A stretch of DNA of 64,000 nucleotides, from positions 6,150,001-6,214,000 of the forward strand of contig NZ_CP010407.1 in the NCBI RefSeq assembly GCF_000830005.1. Direction: 5' to 3'. This document shows, one piece after another, positions 17,062 through 26,663 of this stretch (positions are counted from its first letter, which is position 1; each line of letters starts with the position of its first letter). The notes under the pieces were generated by a model. It did no database searches. It saw nothing but the letters and a program-made list of their open reading frames with translations, and had not been told where the DNA came from. Both the position numbers and the translations under genes were made by a program. Origin of the DNA: Streptomyces vietnamensis. GTDB lineage: Bacteria; Actinomycetota; Actinomycetes; Streptomycetales; Streptomycetaceae.

Positions 17062-17732
17062 CCGGAGTCCCGGCATCCGCGACGGGCGGGACCGGTAGGC
17101 CGGCGCCCCGCGGCAAGCTGGGCGCGGCGGCCGTCAACCAGGCCAGCCTGTGGAACATCGCCAACATCCTCACCATGATCCGGCTCGTCCTCGTGCCGGG
17201 CTTCGTGATCCTGCTGTTCCAGGACGGCGGCCACGACCCCGTGTGGCGGGCCTGGGCCTGGGCGGCGTTCGCGGTGGCCATGATCACGGACGTCTTCGAC
17301 GGGCACCTCGCCCGTACGTACAACCTGGTCACCGACTTCGGGAAGATCGCCGACCCGATCGCCGACAAGGCGATCATGGCGGCCGGGCTGATCTCGCTGT
17401 CCCTGCTCGGCGACCTGCCCTGGTGGGTGACCTCGGTCATCCTGGCCCGTGAGCTCGGCATCACCCTGATGCGCTTCTGGGTCATCCGGCACGGGGTCAT
17501 CCCCGCCAGCCGCGGCGGCAAGATGAAGACGCTCGCCCAGGGCACCGCCGTGGGCATGTACGTCCTCGTGCTCACCGGGCCGCTGGCCACCCTCCGCTTC
17601 TGGGTGATGGCGGTGGCCGTCGTGCTGACGGTCGTCACCGGTCTGGACTACGTACGGCAGGCGGTCGTCCTGCGGCGCAAGGGGCTCGCGGCGGAGCGGG
17701 CGGCGGCGCGGTCGGAGACGGCGGCGCGATGA
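17058..17732 (+). CDS. pgsA: CDP-diacylglycerol--glycerol-3-phosphate 3-phosphatidyltransferase
   Basis: A 224-aa polytopic membrane enzyme of phospholipid synthesis. The CDP-alcohol phosphotransferase signature D-x2-DG-x2-AR-x8-G-x3-D-x3-D is complete (DVFDGHLAR...G...D...D). The ATG overlapping the rimO stop is chosen because GAGGAGG lies 7 nt before it; a GTG 24 bp upstream lacks this. It overlaps the downstream pncC gene by 4 bp, so rimO-pgsA-pncC are translationally coupled. Phosphatidylglycerophosphate synthase is the likely activity, but a paralogue with another acceptor cannot be excluded. Confidence 0.92.
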   Translation: MTGVPASATGGTGRPAPRGKLGAAAVNQASLWNIANILTMIRLVLVPGFVILLFQDGGHDPVWRAWAWAAFAVAMITDVFDGHLARTYNLVTDFGKIADPIADKAIMAAGLISLSLLGDLPWWVTSVILARELGITLMRFWVIRHGVIPASRGGKMKTLAQGTAVGMYVLVLTGPLATLRFWVMAVAVVLTVVTGLDYVRQAVVLRRKGLAAERAAARSETAAR

Positions 17733-18250
17733 CCGAGGCCGCCCGGGTGCTGGCGCTGCTCGCGGAGCGTGATCAGACGCTGGCCGCCGCGGAGTCCCTC
17801 ACGGGCGGTCTGGTGGCCGCCGAGCTCACCGGCGCACCCGGAGCCTCGGTGTCCTTCCTGGGGTCGGTCACGGCGTACGCCACGGCCCTCAAGCAGCAGC
17901 TCCTGGGCGTCGACGCGGCCCTGCTCGCGGAGCGCGGAGCGGTGGATCCCGAGGTCGCGCTGCAGATGGCGGCCGGTGTACGGGACCGGCTCGGCGCCGA
18001 CTGGGGAATCTCGACGACCGGGGTCGCGGGGCCCACGGAACAGGACGGACAGCCCGTCGGAACCGTCTACGTGGCGGTCGCCGGACCGGCCACGACGAGC
18101 GCGCGGGCCGGGAAAGTGGTGTCGTTGAGGTTGAACGGCGACCGTAAGGAAATCCGTAGAGAGAGCGTACGGAGCGTGCTGGAACTGCTCCATGAGGAAC
18201 TCTCGGGAAATGCGCGGGCACAGGATACGGAACACAACGGGGGGAATTGA
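17729..18250 (+). CDS. pncC: CinA-type nicotinamide-nucleotide amidohydrolase (PncC)
   Basis: A 173-aa protein made only of the CinA C-terminal domain, without the N-terminal MoaB-like part of full CinA. The catalytic AESLTGG motif (Ser23) and the STTGVAGP and GTVYVAV motifs are present. It deamidates NMN in the pyridine nucleotide salvage cycle. It is the last gene of rimO-pgsA-pncC, and clgR follows, as in other actinobacteria. Confidence 0.92.
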   Translation: MTEAARVLALLAERDQTLAAAESLTGGLVAAELTGAPGASVSFLGSVTAYATALKQQLLGVDAALLAERGAVDPEVALQMAAGVRDRLGADWGISTTGVAGPTEQDGQPVGTVYVAVAGPATTSARAGKVVSLRLNGDRKEIRRESVRSVLELLHEELSGNARAQDTEHNGGN

Positions 18251-18359
18251 TGTTTGCAGCCCTGAGTGAACACGACATCGCTCCCCGCACGGCCGCAGCG
18301 CGAGGCGGTACGGTGGGGCGTGAAGGATGCGGCTACGCGGTCCGAGGAGGGAGCCACCG

Positions 18360-18743
18360 ATGATTCTGCTCCGTCGCCTGCTGGGTGACGTGCTGCGTCG
18401 GCAGCGCCAGCGCCAGGGCCGTACTCTGCGCGAAGTCTCCTCGTCCGCCCGAGTCTCGCTCGGCTATCTCTCCGAGGTGGAGCGGGGGCAGAAGGAGGCT
18501 TCCTCCGAACTGCTCTCCGCGATCTGCGACGCGCTGGACGTACGGATGTCCGAGCTCATGCGCGAAGTGAGCGACGAGCTGTCACTGGCCGAACTGGCCG
18601 AGTCGGCAGCGGCGAGCGAACCGGTACCGACACCGGTGCGCCCGATGCTCAATTCGGTGTCGGTGACGTCGGTGGCCGGTGTGCCCACCGAGCGGGTGAC
18701 CATCAAGGCGCCCGCGGAAGCGGTGGACGTCGTCGCTGCCTGA
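18360..18743 (+). CDS. clgR: Transcriptional activator ClgR of Clp protease genes
   Basis: A 127-aa regulator with an Xre-type HTH (about 15-70, [36 protein letters not shown] region) and an acidic C-terminal part. It ends in VVAA: a terminal Ala-Ala is the known degradation signal of Streptomyces ClgR, which is removed by the ClpP proteases it activates. GGAGGGA precedes the ATG at 18360. Its place after pgsA and cinA-type genes is conserved in actinobacteria. No clear ClgR box was found upstream. Confidence 0.93.
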   Translation: MILLRRLLGDVLRRQRQRQGRTLREVSSSARVSLGYLSEVERGQKEASSELLSAICDALDVRMSELMREVSDELSLAELAESAAASEPVPTPVRPMLNSVSVTSVAGVPTERVTIKAPAEAVDVVAA

Positions 18744-18757
18744 ACCGAAGTGGGGCG

Positions 18758-18804
18758 AAGCCCCGGTCGGTGCCTCTTTGCGGGGCGCTGACCGGGGCTT
18801 TTCT
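18758..18804 (+). terminator. Terminator after clgR
   Basis: Inverted repeat AAGCCCCGGTC/GACCGGGGCTT with a 21-nt loop, followed by a T-rich tract, 15 nt after the clgR stop. Confidence 0.8.
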
Positions 18805-18967
18805 CGTTTTTGTGGGGTTTGGGGCGTTCTGCTGGAGATGCCGGGTTCCGGTGGGGCGTGCCATGGTGGGAGGGACGTACGACTGGGCCGTGTGCGCCGG
18901 GTCTGCCTCCGGTGCGCCCTCCCGCAGGGTGATCCTGCCGGTCTAGCGTCGACCGCAGGAGGCGGCC

Positions 18968-19285
18968 ATGGTACGGCGACGGGTTCCGCTGGTGACGCTC
19001 GCGCTGTTCGCGTGCGGCCTCGCGGCCGGGGGACTCTGGTGGTGGGCGGTGCTGCGCCTGCTGCTCGTGCCGGCGGAGACCGGGCCGGTCGAGGGGGCGG
19101 TGGCCGCGGGCGGCTGGGGGTTGAGCCTGCTGCCGGTGCACGTGGCGGCTTCGTCGGGGCGCGGGCTTTCCGGGGCGGCTGCGCGGGCTCCCCGGTTGGT
19201 GACCCGGCTCCCCGGTGCGGTGGCTCGGGGCGTCACCAGGGCATCGCGACGCCGCCGTTGGGGCGGAGGATCTGACCGGTCGTGA
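18968..19285 (+). CDS. Small membrane protein, function unknown
   Basis: A 105-aa protein with two hydrophobic segments (about 8-34 and 38-62, the first with GLWWWAVLRLLL) and an Arg-rich C-terminus. A clear AGGAGG 5 nt before the ATG supports translation. Its last 53 bp overlap the 3' end of the SDR gene on the other strand, so the true C-terminus may have been set by drift of the stop codon. No family recognised. Confidence 0.6.
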   Translation: MVRRRVPLVTLALFACGLAAGGLWWWAVLRLLLVPAETGPVEGAVAAGGWGLSLLPVHVAASSGRGLSGAAARAPRLVTRLPGAVARGVTRASRRRRWGGGSDRS

Positions 19286-20024
19286 ACGACGAGGCGTCGG
19301 AGGCCAGGTGCAGGACCGCGTGCGCGATGTCCTCGGCCTCGCCGACCCGCCCCAGCGGTGAGTGACGGACCATCGCCGCCTCGGCCTGCAGTTGGGCGGC
19401 CGGCTCGTGGCGGTCCGTCATCGGGGTGCGGATCCAGCCCGGGGCGACCGCGTTGACCCGGATCCCGTGCGGACCCGCCTCCGTCGCCAGGGTCTTCGTC
19501 AACTGGACGACGGCCGCCTTGGTGACGCTGTAGCAGAGCAGGCCCGGGCTCGCGGTGTCCATCGCGCCCGACGCCATCGTCACGATCGAGCCGTGGACGC
19601 CGGAGTCGATCATCGAACGGGCCGCCTCCTGGCACGCGTACAGCACGCCCTTGAAGTTGACGGCGAGGACGCGGTCGAGGTCCTCGTCCCGGGTCTCCAG
19701 GACCGTGCTCGTGTGCATGATCCCCGCGATGGCCGCCATGACGTGGAGGGGGCCGGCGGCGCGGACGGCCGCCGCGAGGGCGGGGCGGTCGGTGACGTCC
19801 AGGGGGTGGGTGTACGCGGTGCCGGCCCCCTGGCGGGTGATCAGGGCCGCGGTCTCCTTGAGGCCGTCCTCGTCGCGGTCCGCGCAGTGGACGGTGGCAC
19901 CGGCCCGGGCGAGGAGGGCCGCGGTGGCGCGGCCGATGCCGCTCGCGGCGCCGGTGACGAACGCGGTGCGGCCGGTGAGGTCGTATGCCGGGAGCGCCGC
20001 CCGTGGCGGTGGAGTCGTCGTCAT
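19233..20024 (-). CDS. Short-chain dehydrogenase/reductase
   Basis: A 263-aa classical SDR. The cofactor motif TGAASGIG (residues 24-31), CADRD after beta-2 (suggesting NAD preference), a catalytic YSVTK with upstream Ser-containing strand, and PGWIRTPMT are all present. C-terminal NGGVAMPW is typical. It lies 32 bp downstream of nei on the same strand and may be cotranscribed. The substrate cannot be told from the sequence. Confidence 0.9.
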   Translation of the reverse strand: MTTTPPPRAALPAYDLTGRTAFVTGAASGIGRATAALLARAGATVHCADRDEDGLKETAALITRQGAGTAYTHPLDVTDRPALAAAVRAAGPLHVMAAIAGIMHTSTVLETRDEDLDRVLAVNFKGVLYACQEAARSMIDSGVHGSIVTMASGAMDTASPGLLCYSVTKAAVVQLTKTLATEAGPHGIRVNAVAPGWIRTPMTDRHEPAAQLQAEAAMVRHSPLGRVGEAEDIAHAVLHLASDASSFTTGQILRPNGGVAMPW

Positions 20025-20056
20025 GTTCGGACCGTACGGCCGTATCTGACGGATCG

Positions 20057-20863
20057 TCAATTGCCGGTGTGGTGGTTTCCGTCGGGGCCCCGCTGGCAGC
20101 CCGGACACCAGTACGTGACCCGGTCGCCGAGTTCCGCCTTGCGGATCGGGGTGCCGCAGCGGAGGCAGGGGCGGCCCTCGCGGCCGTAGACGTGCAGGGG
20201 GGTACCGGGGCGGCGGGTGGTCGTGGTGCGGCGGTCCGGACGCTCCTTGTTCGCCTCCAGGAGGCGGTGGGCCGTGGCCACCAGGCGGGCCGGGACCTCC
20301 GGGGCGAGCTCGCCGACCGGGAGCCAGGGGGTGACGGCGGCGAGGAAGGCCAGCTCCGACTTGTACACGTTGCCGATGCCGGCCAGGTTGCGCTGGTCGA
20401 GGAGGGCCTCGCCCAGTGTTCTGGCCGGGTCGGCGGCGAGCCTTCGTACGGCCTCCTCGGGGTCCCAGTCCGGGCCCAGGAGGTCCGGGCCGAGATGGCC
20501 CACGACGTTCGCCTCCTCGGCGGTACGGATGAGCTCCAGGACCGGGAGGCGGTAGCCGTACGCGGTGGACTCGGCGTTCCCGAGGATCGCCCGGATCTGG
20601 TGCTCGGGGCCGCCGCGCGGGCGCTCCCCGGTGGCGTACACCCGCCAGGCGCCGTCCATCCGCAGATGAGAGTGGAGGGTGAGCCCGCCCTCGATGCGGG
20701 CGAGGAGGTGCTTGCCGCGCGGGGTGACGTCGAGGAGCGTGCGGCCGGTGAGGTCGGCGGTCGCGAACCGGGGCACGCGGAGGTCCGCGCGGGTGAGGAC
20801 CTTGCCGGCGAGCGCGGTGTGCAGGCGGTGGGCGGCCTGCCAGACGGTGTCTCCTTCGGGCAC
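20057..20863 (-). CDS. nei: Fpg/Nei-family DNA glycosylase/AP lyase (endonuclease VIII type)
   Basis: A 268-aa base-excision repair enzyme. The GTG at 20863 is chosen because it places the nucleophile Pro at position 2 and catalytic Glu at 3 (PEGDTV). It also shows the HLRMDG beta-hairpin, the H2TH region (LLDQRNLAGIGNVYKSE) and a C-terminal zinc finger (CLRC...CPGC). PEGDTV and the finger spacing point to the actinobacterial Nei2 group rather than Fpg (PELPEV). It sits beside the lhr helicase gene, as in S. coelicolor. Confidence 0.93.
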   Translation of the reverse strand: MPEGDTVWQAAHRLHTALAGKVLTRADLRVPRFATADLTGRTLLDVTPRGKHLLARIEGGLTLHSHLRMDGAWRVYATGERPRGGPEHQIRAILGNAESTAYGYRLPVLELIRTAEEANVVGHLGPDLLGPDWDPEEAVRRLAADPARTLGEALLDQRNLAGIGNVYKSELAFLAAVTPWLPVGELAPEVPARLVATAHRLLEANKERPDRRTTTTRRPGTPLHVYGREGRPCLRCGTPIRKAELGDRVTYWCPGCQRGPDGNHHTGN

Positions 20864-20965
20864 GGGTCCATTGTGCGGGGCGCGCCGCCACGACCGGACC
20901 CGCCGTCCGCCGCGGGCCGCACGCCGCAAGGGCACCGCCCATGAAGGTGCGGGCGTGCACGAGGG

Positions 20966-23900
20966 TCAGGGGCGGAGGCGGAGGCCTCGGGGGGTGGCCA
21001 GGAAGCCGGCGGATTCCAGGGGACGGGACAGGGGGGACGTCAGGGACGGCATGCCGTTGATGCGTTCCACCGTGACCGTGCCCAGGAACCCCGCCCGCGC
21101 CGACGCCGCCAGCGCCTCCGCCGCCGCCCCCAGGCCCGCGTCCTCCGGGTCCGTCGGCCAGGAGAGGACCGTCTTGCCGCCGCGCTCCACGTAGAGCGTG
21201 AGCTCGCCGTCGACCAGCACCACCATCGCCCCCGCCTTGCGGCCCGGCTTGTGACCGGCGCCGGTCGGGGGCTCGGGCCAGGGGAGGGCCGCGCCGTAGG
21301 CGTTCGCGGGGTCGGCCGCCGCCAGGACCAGCGCGCGCGGGCCCGCCGCGGCCTCCGCGCCCCGGTCGCGGGCCGTCGCCGCCGCCCGCAACCGGTCCAC
21401 CGCCCCGTCCATCGCGAACTGGGCCGCGCCCAGACCCTCCACGACGTACCCGCGCCGGGCCTGCCCGCTGTCCTCGAAGGCCGCCAGGATCCGGTACGTG
21501 GCCGAGAAACCGCCCTCCACGCCCTCGGCCGCCACCGCGCCCCGGGTGACCACGCCGTGCCGGTCCAGGAGCGTGCGGGCCAGGGCGTGCGCCCGGTGCG
21601 TCGGCTCCGGTTCGGGAGGCGGAAGGAGCGACCAGCGGCCCGAGACCGTCGGCGGGCCGGTGCGGGACGCCGGGCGGGCCGCGGCGGTCAGCGTGCCGTA
21701 CCGCCCGCGCGGGACCGTGCGCCGCGCGCGGTGCGCGGTGGAGCCCGCCGTGCGGCCCGAACCGAGGAGCGCACGCAGCGGGGCCAGGGTGTCGTTGGTG
21801 AGCCGGCCCGACCAGGCCAGGTCCCAGAGGGCGTCGGCGAGCTGCGGATCGGTGGCGTCCGGGTGGGTGGTGGCCCGGATCTGGTCGGCGATCTGCCGGA
21901 AGAACAGGCCGTACCCGCCGGAGAGGGCCGTGAGCGCCGATTCGTGCAGGGCGGTCAGCTCCAGGGGGTGCGCCGGCGGGAGGAGCAGCGGGGCCGCGTC
22001 CGCCAGGTAGAGGGAGACCCAGCCGTCCTTGCCCGGGAGCGAGCCCGCGCCCGCCCAGACGACCTCGCCGGTCGTCGTCAGTTCGTCGAGGAGCGCCGGG
22101 GAGTAGTCGCGGACCCTGGACGGCAGGATCAGTTTCTCCAGGGCCGAGGCCGGGACCGGCGCGCCCTGGAGCTGCTCGATCGCGCGCGCGAGGCCGTCGA
22201 TGCCGCGCAGGCTGTTGCCGCCCAGGTGCTGCCACTGCGGCAGGAAGGTGGCGAGGGCCGCCGGGGGCACCGGCTCCAGCTCCTGGCGCAGGGCCGCCAG
22301 GGAGCGGCGCCGCAGCCGCCGCAGGACGGTCGCGTCGCACCACTCCTGGCCGATGCCCGAGGGGTGGAACTCGCCCTGGACCACTCGGCCCGAGGCCGCC
22401 AGGCGCTGGAGGGCGCCGTCGGTGACGGCCGCACCGAGGCCGAAGCGGGCGGCGGCCTGGGAGGAGGTGAACGGGCCGTGCGTGCGCGCGTACCGCGCGA
22501 GCAGGTCGCCCAGCGGGTCCTTGACCGGTTCGGTGAAGGCCTCGGGCACGCCGACCGGCAGGGCCGTGCCCAGGGCGTCCCGGAGCCGGCCCGCGTCCTC
22601 GATCGCCGCCCAGTGGTCCCGGCCGCCGATCCGCACCCGGATCGCACGGCGGGCCGCCTCCAGCTCGGGTGCCCAGCCGGCCTCGGCGCCGCGCTCGGCC
22701 AGCTCCGCGTCGGTCAGCGGGCCGAGGACCCGCAGCAGGTCGGCGACGCCCTCCACGTCCTTGATCCGGCGGTCCTCGGCCAGCCACTGGAGCTCCCGCT
22801 CCAGCTCCGTCAGGACCTCGGGGTCGAGGAGCTCGCGCAGCTCCGTCTGGCCGAGGAGCTCCGCGAGCAGCCGGGAGTCCAGGGAGAGCGCGGCCGCCCG
22901 CCGCTCGGCGAGCGGCGAGTCGCCCTCGTACAGGAACTGCGCCACGTAACCGAAGAGCAGCGAGCGGGCGAAGGGGGAGGGCTCGGGGGTGGTGACCTCG
23001 ACGAGGCGGACGCGGCGGGACTCGATGTCCCCCATCAGTTCTTCGAGGCCCGGGAGGTCGAAGACGTCCTGGAGGCACTCGCGGACGGCCTCCAGGACGA
23101 TCGGGAACGAGCCGAACTCGCTCGCCACCTGGAGGAGTTGGGCCGCGCGCTGCCGCTGCTGCCACAGCGGGGTGCGCTTGCCCGGGTTGCGCTTGGGCAG
23201 CAGCAGGGCGCGGGCGGCGCACTCGCGGAAGCGGGAGGCGAACAGCGCGGAGCCGCCCACCTGGTCGGTGACGATCTGCCCGACCTCGCCCTTGTCGAAG
23301 AGGGTGTCGGCCGCGCCGACGGGCGCCTTGTCCGCGTCGTACGTCGTGTCCAGGTGCCGGTCCGGGTCGACCGGCTCGTGATCGAGGAGGTCCAGGCCCA
23401 TGTCCAGGCCCATCAGGTCGGCGTCCGGCAGGCGCAGCACGATGCCGTCGTCCGCGTGCATCACCTGCGCGTCCATGCCGTACCGCTCGGCGAGCCGCGC
23501 GCCGAGCGCCAGCGCCCACGGGGCGTGCACCTGCGCCCCGAACGGGGAGTGGATGACGACCCGCCAGTCCCCGAGCTCGTCGCGGAAGCGCTCGACCAGG
23601 ATCGTCCGGTCGTCCGGCACGTGGCCGCAGGCCTCGCGCTGCTCCCTGAGGTACGCGAGGACGTTCTCCGCGGCCCGGGCGTCCAGGCCCGCGGCGAGCA
23701 GCCGCAGACGCGCGTCCTCGTCCCCGAGGGCACCGACCTCGCGGAGGAACGCGCCCACCGCCCGCCCCAGTTCGAGCGGGCGGCCCAGCTGGTCGCCCTT
23801 CCAGAACGGCAGCCGACCCGGGACGCCGGGCGCGGGGGAGACGAGCACCCGGTCCCGGGTGATGTCCTCGATCCGCCAGGAGGTGGTGCCGAGCGTGAAG

Positions 23901-25675
23901 ACGTCGCCGACCCGCGACTCGTACACCATCTCCTCGTCGAGCTCTCCCACCCGTCGCCCACCACCACCCTTGCCGGAAGCGCCATGCGCTGCCCCTTCTG
24001 ACGGGCCCCCGCCCTTCTTGGGGTCCGAGCCCGCCAGGAAGACGCCGAACAGGCCCCGGTCGGGGATCGTGCCGCCCGAGGTGACGGCGAGCCGCTGCGC
24101 GCCCGGCCGTCCCGTGACCGTCCCGGCGACCCGGTCCCAGACCACGCGCGGGCGCAGCTCGGCGAAGGCGTCCGAGGGGTAGCGGCCGGCCAGCATGTCC
24201 AGTACGCCGGTGAACGCCGACTCCGGCAGCGACGAGAACGGGGCCGCGCGGCGCACCACCGCGAGCAGGTCGTCCACCTGCCAGGTGTCGAGCGCGACCA
24301 TCGCGACCAACTGCTGCGCGAGGACGTCCAGCGGATTGGCGGGGATCCGCATCGACTCGATCGACCCCGAGCGCATCCGCTCGGTGACCACGGCCGCCTG
24401 CACCAGGTCGCCCCGGTACTTCGGGAAGACCACGCCCGTGGAGACCGCTCCCACCTGGTGGCCCGCGCGGCCCACGCGCTGGAGCCCCGAGGCCACGGAG
24501 GGCGGCGACTCGACCTGCACCACCAGGTCCACCGCGCCCATGTCGATGCCCAGCTCCAGGCTGGAGGTGGCCACCACGGCGGGCAGCCGGCCCGCCTTCA
24601 GGTCCTCCTCCACCTGGGCGCGCTGCTCCTTCGACACCGAGCCGTGGTGGGCCCGGGCGAGCAGCGGCGGGGCGCCCTGCGCCGCCCCCGACTGGGCCAT
24701 GACCTGGGCCGGGGGAGCCCCTTCGGGCAGTGGCTCGCCGGTCGCCCGCTCGTACGCGATCTCGTTGAGCCGGTTGCACAGGCGCTCGGCGAGCCGGCGG
24801 GAGTTCGCGAAGACGATCGTGGAGCGGTGGGCCTGGACGAGGTCGGCGATCCGCTCCTCGACGTGCGGCCAGATCGACGGCTTGTCACCGCCGTCCTTGC
24901 CCTCGGAGGCCGGGGAGCCGCCCAGCTCGCCCATGTCCTCGACGGGCACGACGACGGAGAGGTCGAACTCCTTGCCCGACGGCGGCTGCACGATCTCCAC
25001 GGCCCGCCCCGGGGAGAGATAGCGGGCCACCTCGTCGACCGGGCGGACCGTGGCCGACAGGCCGATCCGGCGCGCCGGGCGGGGCAGCAGCTCGTCGAGC
25101 CGCTCCAGGGAGAGGGCCAGGTGCGCGCCCCGCTTCGTGCCCGCGATCGCGTGGACCTCGTCGAGGATGACCGTCTCCACGCCCGTCAGGGCCTCGCGCG
25201 TGGCGGAGGTCAGCATCAGGAACAGGGACTCGGGGGTGGTGATCAGGATGTCCGGCGGCCGGGTCGCGAGCGCCCGGCGCTCGGCCGCCGGGGTGTCCCC
25301 GGACCGGATCCCGACCCGGACGTCCGGCTCGGGCAGGCCGAGCCGCACCGACTCCTGCCGGATGCCGGTCAGCGGCGAGCGCAGGTTCCGCTCGACGTCC
25401 ACGGCGAGGGCCTTCAGCGGCGACACGTACAGCACGCGGCAGCGCTTCTTCGCCTCGGCCGGCGGAGGCGAGGCCGCGAGCCGGTCCAAGGAGGCGAGGA
25501 ACGCGGCGAGGGTCTTGCCCGAGCCGGTCGGCGCGACGACGAGCACGTCGGAGCCCGCGCCGATGGCCTTCCAGGCGCCCTCCTGCGCCGCCGTGGGCGC
25601 GGCGAAGGCCCCGGTGAACCAACCACGGGTCGCGGGGGAGAACGAGTCGAGCGCGGACCTGACCATGTCCCCCAT
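20966..25675 (-). CDS. lhr: Lhr-like ATP-dependent DNA helicase
   Basis: A 1569-aa superfamily 2 helicase. Seen: Walker A APTGSGKT near residue 50, DEVH box in ILDEVHAIAGTKRG, motif III LSATV, motif VI QRVGRAGH, then the Lhr core winged-helix region and a long C-terminal part of tandem winged helices (DUF1998-free Lhr-CTD). Mycobacterial Lhr of this size unwinds RNA:DNA duplexes and is damage-induced. Start codons at 25675 and 25666 are both possible; the upstream TTG is less likely. nei follows after about 100 bp on the same strand, which suggests a repair unit. Confidence 0.94.
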   Translation of the reverse strand: MGDMVRSALDSFSPATRGWFTGAFAAPTAAQEGAWKAIGAGSDVLVVAPTGSGKTLAAFLASLDRLAASPPPAEAKKRCRVLYVSPLKALAVDVERNLRSPLTGIRQESVRLGLPEPDVRVGIRSGDTPAAERRALATRPPDILITTPESLFLMLTSATREALTGVETVILDEVHAIAGTKRGAHLALSLERLDELLPRPARRIGLSATVRPVDEVARYLSPGRAVEIVQPPSGKEFDLSVVVPVEDMGELGGSPASEGKDGGDKPSIWPHVEERIADLVQAHRSTIVFANSRRLAERLCNRLNEIAYERATGEPLPEGAPPAQVMAQSGAAQGAPPLLARAHHGSVSKEQRAQVEEDLKAGRLPAVVATSSLELGIDMGAVDLVVQVESPPSVASGLQRVGRAGHQVGAVSTGVVFPKYRGDLVQAAVVTERMRSGSIESMRIPANPLDVLAQQLVAMVALDTWQVDDLLAVVRRAAPFSSLPESAFTGVLDMLAGRYPSDAFAELRPRVVWDRVAGTVTGRPGAQRLAVTSGGTIPDRGLFGVFLAGSDPKKGGGPSEGAAHGASGKGGGGRRVGELDEEMVYESRVGDVFTLGTTSWRIEDITRDRVLVSPAPGVPGRLPFWKGDQLGRPLELGRAVGAFLREVGALGDEDARLRLLAAGLDARAAENVLAYLREQREACGHVPDDRTILVERFRDELGDWRVVIHSPFGAQVHAPWALALGARLAERYGMDAQVMHADDGIVLRLPDADLMGLDMGLDLLDHEPVDPDRHLDTTYDADKAPVGAADTLFDKGEVGQIVTDQVGGSALFASRFRECAARALLLPKRNPGKRTPLWQQRQRAAQLLQVASEFGSFPIVLEAVRECLQDVFDLPGLEELMGDIESRRVRLVEVTTPEPSPFARSLLFGYVAQFLYEGDSPLAERRAAALSLDSRLLAELLGQTELRELLDPEVLTELERELQWLAEDRRIKDVEGVADLLRVLGPLTDAELAERGAEAGWAPELEAARRAIRVRIGGRDHWAAIEDAGRLRDALGTALPVGVPEAFTEPVKDPLGDLLARYARTHGPFTSSQAAARFGLGAAVTDGALQRLAASGRVVQGEFHPSGIGQEWCDATVLRRLRRRSLAALRQELEPVPPAALATFLPQWQHLGGNSLRGIDGLARAIEQLQGAPVPASALEKLILPSRVRDYSPALLDELTTTGEVVWAGAGSLPGKDGWVSLYLADAAPLLLPPAHPLELTALHESALTALSGGYGLFFRQIADQIRATTHPDATDPQLADALWDLAWSGRLTNDTLAPLRALLGSGRTAGSTAHRARRTVPRGRYGTLTAAARPASRTGPPTVSGRWSLLPPPEPEPTHRAHALARTLLDRHGVVTRGAVAAEGVEGGFSATYRILAAFEDSGQARRGYVVEGLGAAQFAMDGAVDRLRAAATARDRGAEAAAGPRALVLAAADPANAYGAALPWPEPPTGAGHKPGRKAGAMVVLVDGELTLYVERGGKTVLSWPTDPEDAGLGAAAEALAASARAGFLGTVTVERINGMPSLTSPLSRPLESAGFLATPRGLRLRP

Positions 25676-25757
25676 CGTGCACCCGACCACTGACAACCGT
25701 CCGGACCTGGGGGAATCCCGATCGTCGCGGGGCGCCGGCGGGGCGCAGAATGGGGGG

Positions 25758-26609
25758 ATGGCGAGGGACGGTGCGAGCGGGGAGGAGCGGGCGCGGTACT
25801 GGCAGTACGCCGAGCTGCCCGGGGTCGACCTGCTGCACGCCCACTACATCCGCAAGGCCTTCGCCCGGCACACCCACGAGTCCTTCGTCTTCGCCGCGAT
25901 CACCGAGGGCGTCGAGGCCTTCCACTACCGCGACGAGCTCGTCCACGCCGGGCCCGGGCAGATCGCCCTCGTCAACCCGGACACCCCGCACACCGGGCAC
26001 GCGGGCGTGCCCGAGGGCTGGACCTACCGGACGATCTACCCCGACGCGGAGATCGTCCGGTCGATCGCCGCCGACACCCTCGCCCTGCGCGGCGAGGTCG
26101 GTTTCACCTCGCCCGTCGTCGACGACCCGTACGCCGCGCAGCTCGTCGTCGGCGTCCACCGGGCCGCCGAGGAGGGCAACGCGCTTGCCGCGGACAGCCT
26201 CCTGCGCCTGGTCACCGCCCGGCTCCTGCGCAGCCACGGAGGGCTGGTCACCCCGCTCCCGCCCCGCTCGGCGGGCGCCCGGAACGCGGCACGCGCGCGC
26301 GAGGTCCTGGAGACCGGGATGGCCGAGCCACCGACCCTGGAGCGGCTCGCCGCCGACCTCGGCACCAGTCCGTTCGCCCTGCTCCGCGCCTTCCGCGAGG
26401 CGTACGGGATGCCTCCGCACACCTGGCTCACCGACGCGCGCGTACGACGGGCCAGACAGCTCCTCGACGCGGGGACGCCCCCGGCGGAGGCGGCCGCCGC
26501 CGTCGGCTTCACCGACCAGTCGCACCTCAGTCGGCACTTCACCCGCAGCGTCGGGGTGCCCCCGGGCGCCTACCAACGCGCGCGGGGCGCCGGACGGCGG
26601 GCTCCGTAG
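25758..26609 (+). CDS. AraC-family transcriptional regulator
   Basis: A 283-aa regulator. The N-terminal AraC-type cupin sensor (about 15-155, with HTHESFVFAAI and a VNPDTPHTGHAG turn) is followed by two HTH motifs (about 185-280; LERLAADLGTSPFALLRAFREAYG and AAAVGFTDQSHLSRHFTRSVG). It is divergent from lhr and upstream of azlCD on the same strand. AraC genes next to azlC often control the exporter, so it probably regulates azlCD; the inducer may be an amino acid. Confidence 0.92.
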   Translation: MARDGASGEERARYWQYAELPGVDLLHAHYIRKAFARHTHESFVFAAITEGVEAFHYRDELVHAGPGQIALVNPDTPHTGHAGVPEGWTYRTIYPDAEIVRSIAADTLALRGEVGFTSPVVDDPYAAQLVVGVHRAAEEGNALAADSLLRLVTARLLRSHGGLVTPLPPRSAGARNAARAREVLETGMAEPPTLERLAADLGTSPFALLRAFREAYGMPPHTWLTDARVRRARQLLDAGTPPAEAAAAVGFTDQSHLSRHFTRSVGVPPGAYQRARGAGRRAP

Positions 26610-26663
26610 CCGCCGCAAGAACGTACAAGACCGGGGCCGCAGCAGCCCCGTAACGTCCCTGAC

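Noticed and set aside
18778..19275. A 165-codon plus-strand frame overlapping the small membrane protein gene
   Set aside because: It starts inside the clgR terminator and has Gly/Arg shadow composition; the neighbouring frame from 18968 has a perfect ribosome binding site and membrane helices.
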